From: Lewinellaceae bacterium
GTDB lineage: Bacteria; Bacteroidota; Bacteroidia; Chitinophagales; Saprospiraceae
DNA: 62,745 bases
Direction of reading: 5' to 3'
Assembly (NCBI GenBank): GCA_024639065.1
Contig: JAHEJC010000003.1
Span: 1-62,745, forward strand
The position numbers were made by a program, and so were the translations under genes. Shown here in pieces: positions 58,002-62,745 of this stretch; the stretch's first letter is position 1, and each line of letters starts with the position of its first letter. A model generated the notes under the pieces. That model searched no databases. It was not told the origin of the DNA and saw only the letters and a list, made by a program, of their open reading frames with translations.

Positions 58002-58314
58002 CTGCGGTCAGTGTCCATCAGAGAATATTAACGATCGAAAAATTATTTCGGCTTCATAAATTAAAGTTAGTATATAATAAACATTTCATAGTAAGGACTA
58101 TGAGACAAGAGTTTGGAAAGAGTAAATATTACACCTATTTCATGGCAAACCATTCATTTGCTTGATCTATGGTCATGTCAAAAATTCACTCGTGATAATT
58201 TTCAGTTTAAGCTGACTTTGTAATTAATTAATTCTACCTAATTTCTAGCTTCTTAAAACCATCGGATTGAAATCGTATTAGACTGGATATAAACAAAGAT
58301 AAGGTCTAGCTGAT

Positions 58315-59442
58315 ATGTACTTTAATGATATAAGTGGACATGTTGAACAAAAAAGACTGATACGCCAGATGGTGAATTCAGGTAGCACCCCACATGCCCA
58401 AATCTTTCATGGACCAAGTGGGATTGGAAAATTAATCATCGCCCGTGCTTTCGCTTCCTATCTTTTATGTCAAGATAAAAAAGAGGATGATTCATGTGGT
58501 GTTTGTGCAGCTTGCATCAAAAGTCATAAACTGATTCATCCTGATATTCACTTTACATTTCCCACCATAGGTGTCAACGTTTTACCCAGTCAAATGATGA
58601 CCCAATGGAGATCTCTTCTCCATGAAAATGCTTTTGCTACTTACCATGATTGGTTGAAGTCTATTGGAGGTGAGAACAAGCAAGGCAACATCAACAAAGA
58701 AGCTTGTAATCAAATGGTTAAGATTCTTGGACTTAAATCATTTGAAAGTAAACAAAAGGTATGGATTATTTGGGGTGGCGAATATTTAGGCAAAGAAGGA
58801 AACCGACTTTTAAAATTGATTGAGGAACCTCCTGACGAAACGTTCATTATTATTCTACTAGATGATATCGAACGGATTTTAGGAACGATTAGGAGTCGAT
58901 GCCAAAGCCTGAAATTGAATTATTTATCCGATGGAGATGTTGGCTATAATCTGCAAAAATGGAGTGGTGCTGATCAGGAAAAAATTAACGCCGCTGCGAT
59001 TATGTCAGATGGAAGTGTGGCAGCGGGTTTAAACATTTTAAGCGAATCAAATAGTCCATTTAATGCATTGTGGTTGGATTGGATAAAAAAAGTAATTACA
59101 GATGAGGCTTATGAGATTAGTCTGATATCTGATGAAATAGCAAAGCTTAATAAGGAACAACAAAAGTATTTCGTTCAATATGCGATATTCTTTATGCGAG
59201 AGGTATTTGTACTCAAAACAATACCAGGGCATAAATCAAAATTGGATAATATACAAGGTGCTGCTGCTGGACGTCTTGCTGAATTCTGGAAGATAGAAGC
59301 TATCGAAGAGATTATTCACCATTTGAACGATCTCCAGTTGGGTATCGTCCGGAATGGGAATATTAAGATATTATTATTTGACACGTATTTACACATTCGT
59401 GCGGTCTCTAAAAAATTAAAGGTTGCCGAAGTAAAGAATTAA
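58315..59442 (+). CDS. holB: DNA polymerase III subunit delta' family protein
   Basis: VEQKRLIRQMVNSGSTPHAQIFHGPSGIGKLIIARAFASYLLCQ...CGVCAACIKSHKLIHPDIHF...GNRLLKLIEEPPDETFIIILLDDIERILGTIRSRCQSLKL. Confidence 0.93.
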   Translation: MYFNDISGHVEQKRLIRQMVNSGSTPHAQIFHGPSGIGKLIIARAFASYLLCQDKKEDDSCGVCAACIKSHKLIHPDIHFTFPTIGVNVLPSQMMTQWRSLLHENAFATYHDWLKSIGGENKQGNINKEACNQMVKILGLKSFESKQKVWIIWGGEYLGKEGNRLLKLIEEPPDETFIIILLDDIERILGTIRSRCQSLKLNYLSDGDVGYNLQKWSGADQEKINAAAIMSDGSVAAGLNILSESNSPFNALWLDWIKKVITDEAYEISLISDEIAKLNKEQQKYFVQYAIFFMREVFVLKTIPGHKSKLDNIQGAAAGRLAEFWKIEAIEEIIHHLNDLQLGIVRNGNIKILLFDTYLHIRAVSKKLKVAEVKN

Positions 59443-59452
59443 AAAATTAACT

Positions 59453-60643
59453 ATGGGATGTGGAACATGTTCTACAAATAGTGGAGAAGCTCCTAAAGGA
59501 TGCCAAAGCAATGGACATTGTGCGACTGGTGGTTGCAACAAGATGAACACATTTGATTGGTTGGAAATGGTTGATATTGAAGATCCGAATAAGATAAATA
59601 TTATAGAAGTTGGATTTAAACAAGGTGCGAGAAAAGCATTTTTTCGAATTCAGGAACAAATGCATTTCCATACCGGGGATTGGGTCGTAGTCGATACTGG
59701 CAATGGGAGTGATGTGGGTAAAATAAGTCTTACCGGCGCATTGGTTTCATTACAAATGAAGAAAAAAAGAACAGATGCAGATCGAGTAGTAAATAAAGTA
59801 TTCAGACTTGCTTCGGATCGGGATTTGGATAGAATGAAAGAGGCTCGGAATAAAGAGCAGTCAGCTTTGGTCAGATCCAGAGCCATCGCTCGAACACTCG
59901 ATCTGAATATGAAGATTGGAGATGTAGAGTACCAGGCAGACCTTAAAAAAGCGACCTTCTTCTACACAGCTGAAGGTCGTGTTGATTTTCGTGAACTCGT
60001 CCGAAGTTATGCTAAAGAATTTAGAGTAAAAATAGAAATGAGACAGATAGGTGCTCGTCAAGAATCAGCTAGGATAGGTGGACTTGGTCCTTGCGGTCGA
60101 GAATTATGTTGTAGCACCTGGTTATCAGATTTTAAATCAGTATCAACCGTCGCAGCCAGGTATCAAAATCTGGCCATTAATCAAGCAAAGCTATCTGGCC
60201 AATGTGGAAGGCTTAAATGTTGCCTGAATTATGAATTAGATACTTACCTTGAGGCATTGGAAGAATTTCCCAAGAATGTGGATGTAATCAAAACTAAATC
60301 AGGTAAAGCAAACTTAATAAAATTAGATATTTTTAAGGGATTGATGTATTATTCAATTCAATCTGAAAAAGTGCGCGGTAAAGTAATTACATTAGGCACT
60401 GAACAGGTCTGGGAAATAAAGAAAATGAATGAAAATGGTCAATTCCCTGAAGATTTGTTGGCCTATCAGAGCAAACCTGAAAATTCATTAGACACTGAAG
60501 AAATGGATTTTGCCGATGTAACTGGCGAAATTGAACTACCTGCATTGAAAAGTAATCGGCGTAAAAAGAAAAGAAGGAATTACCGTGGAAAAAATCGTCG
60601 AAATCCTAACAGTAATCCAAAAAACAAAAACAAGCGTAACTAG
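59453..60643 (+). CDS. ricT: PSP1 domain protein RicT
   Basis: VVDTGNGSDVGKISLTGALV...GEVEYQ-type MKIGDVEYQADLKKATFFYTAEGRVDFRELVRSYAKEFRVKIEMRQIGARQESARIGGLGPCGRELCC...LSGQCGRLKCCLNYE; Cys-rich N-terminus. Confidence 0.94.
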   Translation: MGCGTCSTNSGEAPKGCQSNGHCATGGCNKMNTFDWLEMVDIEDPNKINIIEVGFKQGARKAFFRIQEQMHFHTGDWVVVDTGNGSDVGKISLTGALVSLQMKKKRTDADRVVNKVFRLASDRDLDRMKEARNKEQSALVRSRAIARTLDLNMKIGDVEYQADLKKATFFYTAEGRVDFRELVRSYAKEFRVKIEMRQIGARQESARIGGLGPCGRELCCSTWLSDFKSVSTVAARYQNLAINQAKLSGQCGRLKCCLNYELDTYLEALEEFPKNVDVIKTKSGKANLIKLDIFKGLMYYSIQSEKVRGKVITLGTEQVWEIKKMNENGQFPEDLLAYQSKPENSLDTEEMDFADVTGEIELPALKSNRRKKKRRNYRGKNRRNPNSNPKNKNKRN

Positions 60644-60647
60644 ACAT

Positions 60648-62048
60648 ATGAAATTTGATGTTGTAGTAGTTGGATCGGGTCCTGGAGGATATGTAGCAGC
60701 CATTCGAAGTGCTCAGCTGGGGTACAAAACTGCAATTGTTGAAAGGTATAACACATTGGGCGGAACCTGCTTAAATGTGGGATGTATTCCTTCAAAAGCG
60801 TTGTTGGATTCTTCTGAACATTATCATAATGCTGCCAGCACCTTTAGCGAACACGGTATAAAACTGAATAACCTAAAAGTAGATATGCCCCAGATGATCC
60901 ATCGCAAAAATGATGTAGTAACGCAAAACGTGATGGGAATAGACTACCTGATGAAAAAAAATAAAATCGAAGTATATCACGGGCATGGATCATTTAAAGA
61001 TGCACACACTATATCGATAAAATCGGAAAAGCAAGTAATCGAAATATTGGGTGATAAAATAATCATTGCAACTGGATCAAAACCAATTACTCCAGCGGCC
61101 TTTAATTATGACAAGCAACGAGTAATAACATCTACCGAAGCACTCAATTTAACCAAAGTCCCAAAACGCATGGTGATTATTGGAGGAGGCGTTATTGGTT
61201 TAGAATTAGGCTCAGTGTATGCTCGACTAGGGACTCAGATTGAAGTAGTGGAATATTTAGATGGATTGATACCTGGCATGGATAAAGATCTAGGCAAAGA
61301 GCTAGCAAGAGTTTTGAAAAAATTGGGTATGAAGTTTCATTTAAATCACATGGTTACAGCAGTAAATACAAACAAAACTGGGGTGCAAGTTGAAGTTCAA
61401 AAAAAAGATAATGAGGAAACATTCACCCTTAGTGCGGACTATTGTCTGATATCTATTGGCCGAAGAGCTTATACTGATGGTTTGGGATTAGAAAACGCTA
61501 ACGTTGAAAAAGATGAAAAAGGCAGGATAGTGGTAAATGAAGACTTGCAGACTTCACAACCTCATATTTATGCGATCGGAGATGTTATAAAAGGTGCTAT
61601 GCTTGCCCACAAAGCTGAAGAAGAAGGTGTATTCGTCGCTGAAAAAATTGCCGGCCAAAAACCACTCATTCACTATCACTTAATACCCGGAGTAGTCTAT
61701 ACCTGGCCTGAAGTAGCTGCCGTAGGGTTCACTGAAGAAGAATGCAAAGAAAAAGGGTATGAGGTCAAAGTAGGGAAATTCCCTTACAAAGCACTAGGTA
61801 GGGCCCGGGCCAGTATGGATGTGGCTGGTTTTGTGAAAATTATTTCAGATAATAAGACTGACGAAGTTCTAGGTGTTCATATAATTGGAGCCCGTGCGGC
61901 TGATCTTATACAAGAAGCTACCGTTGCTATGGAGTTTAAAGCGTCAGCTGAAGATATCAGCCGTATTAGTCACCCCCACCCCACCTATTCCGAGGCTATA
62001 AAGGAAGCGGCGCTAATAGCTACAGACAATCGGCCTATTCACTTATAG
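60648..62048 (+). CDS. lpdA: Dihydrolipoyl dehydrogenase (ATG 60648 preferred; track start 60585 overlaps ricT)
   Basis: MKFDVVVVGSGPGGYVAAIRSAQLGYKTAIVERYNTLGGTCLNVGCIPSKALLDSSE...AIGDVIKGAMLAHKAEEEGV...HPHPTYSEAIKEAAL. Confidence 0.98.
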   Translation: MKFDVVVVGSGPGGYVAAIRSAQLGYKTAIVERYNTLGGTCLNVGCIPSKALLDSSEHYHNAASTFSEHGIKLNNLKVDMPQMIHRKNDVVTQNVMGIDYLMKKNKIEVYHGHGSFKDAHTISIKSEKQVIEILGDKIIIATGSKPITPAAFNYDKQRVITSTEALNLTKVPKRMVIIGGGVIGLELGSVYARLGTQIEVVEYLDGLIPGMDKDLGKELARVLKKLGMKFHLNHMVTAVNTNKTGVQVEVQKKDNEETFTLSADYCLISIGRRAYTDGLGLENANVEKDEKGRIVVNEDLQTSQPHIYAIGDVIKGAMLAHKAEEEGVFVAEKIAGQKPLIHYHLIPGVVYTWPEVAAVGFTEEECKEKGYEVKVGKFPYKALGRARASMDVAGFVKIISDNKTDEVLGVHIIGARAADLIQEATVAMEFKASAEDISRISHPHPTYSEAIKEAALIATDNRPIHL

Positions 62049-62251
62049 CAAATTAATAATTTTTGCTACTTACTCTTCTCTTACGACAATTGGTAAATCC
62101 TACTGATATTCTACCGCTGACCATATTATAATTCCTTTAGAAGTCTTTATTCTATTTATGAAGGGTCTATAAAAAGAGAGCGGACCTTATTGATTTTCGA
62201 TTTTTGCTACGCTCAAATACATAATAGTTTCAGAACAAAATTTTTTCTTTT

Positions 62252-62745
62252 TCAGATTCTGCTAAGCTGGAAAATCTTAAATAACATGTATCCGACCAAT
62301 CCCCAAACAGCCAGAATCAATGAGCTAGTCAACAACACTAAAGATATAGGCGCATTGGCTCCTGCAGCCCAGAGTGATCTTTCATGGGTATGATCATCAA
62401 AAATAGTGGGCACACCCCAAGCAGTTGTCGTCCTTCTTTCCACTGATCCATATAGCTCGTGATCCTCAATATTAGCAACAATGGTTACTATTCCATCTTG
62501 ATCTCCTGGCAAATCGGTAGGAAATTCAAAACTAACCTTTCCATCAACGTTGGTCTTTTCACGACCAATTGGGAGAAGACTAAAGGGTCTTGTCACCAAC
62601 ATGTTCACTGGAATATCTTCCTTTGATATTTTAAGTCCTAAACTGTCTTGCTCATAAATTGAAACTTCAACAAAATTAATGCTATCTTTTTCCAATAACT
62701 CCATTTTCATGATTATGTTTGTAATCATCAACTCCGCCTCGGTAT
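62252..62745 (-). CDS. Hypothetical protein with C-terminal TM segment; frame open to the right edge (partial likely)
   Basis: Track ORF ...NMLVTRPFSLLPIGREKTNVDGKVSFEFPTDLPGDQDGIVTIVANIEDHELYGSVERRTTTAWGVPT...PISLVLLTSSLILAVWGLVGYMLFKIF; codons upstream of 62731 (TEAEL) are open with no stop. Confidence 0.6.
   Translation of the reverse strand, partial: TEAELMITNIIMKMELLEKDSINFVEVSIYEQDSLGLKISKEDIPVNMLVTRPFSLLPIGREKTNVDGKVSFEFPTDLPGDQDGIVTIVANIEDHELYGSVERRTTTAWGVPTIFDDHTHERSLWAAGANAPISLVLLTSSLILAVWGLVGYMLFKIFQLSRI

Overview
AT-rich window that looks like a Bacteroidota chromosome (Saprospiria-like by protein style; an inference). Housekeeping genes flank both ends: ExbB/MotA, tRNA-Ser, TatD, RNase H, def, ruvX on the left; THX, DUF177, rpmF, ridA, trpS, metK, FAH, gcvP, an electron-transfer pair, queD, holB, ricT, lpdA on the right. 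The centre (about 3.9-36 kb, all minus strand) is an array of six giant Cys-rich secreted proteins (879-1854 aa). Each has HYR/Ig-like 'RTWxxxDWC' repeats, a carboxypeptidase-regulatory-like domain, a two-loop type I dockerin-like module, a cohesin-like beta domain and a T9SS type A sorting tail. Embedded in the array is an apparent operon encoding a protein with two N-terminal cohesin-like domains, SprB repeats and a gliding-motility (type B) C-terminus, followed by a PorP/SprF partner. Downstream are a LuxR-type response regulator, a secreted animal-type heme peroxidase, a reprolysin-like metalloprotease and another SprB-repeat T9SS protein. The main candidate novel system is a T9SS-exported, cohesin-dockerin-assembled surface matrix without recognisable catalytic domains, possibly Tyr-crosslinked. 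All domain calls come from reading motifs; no database search was run.
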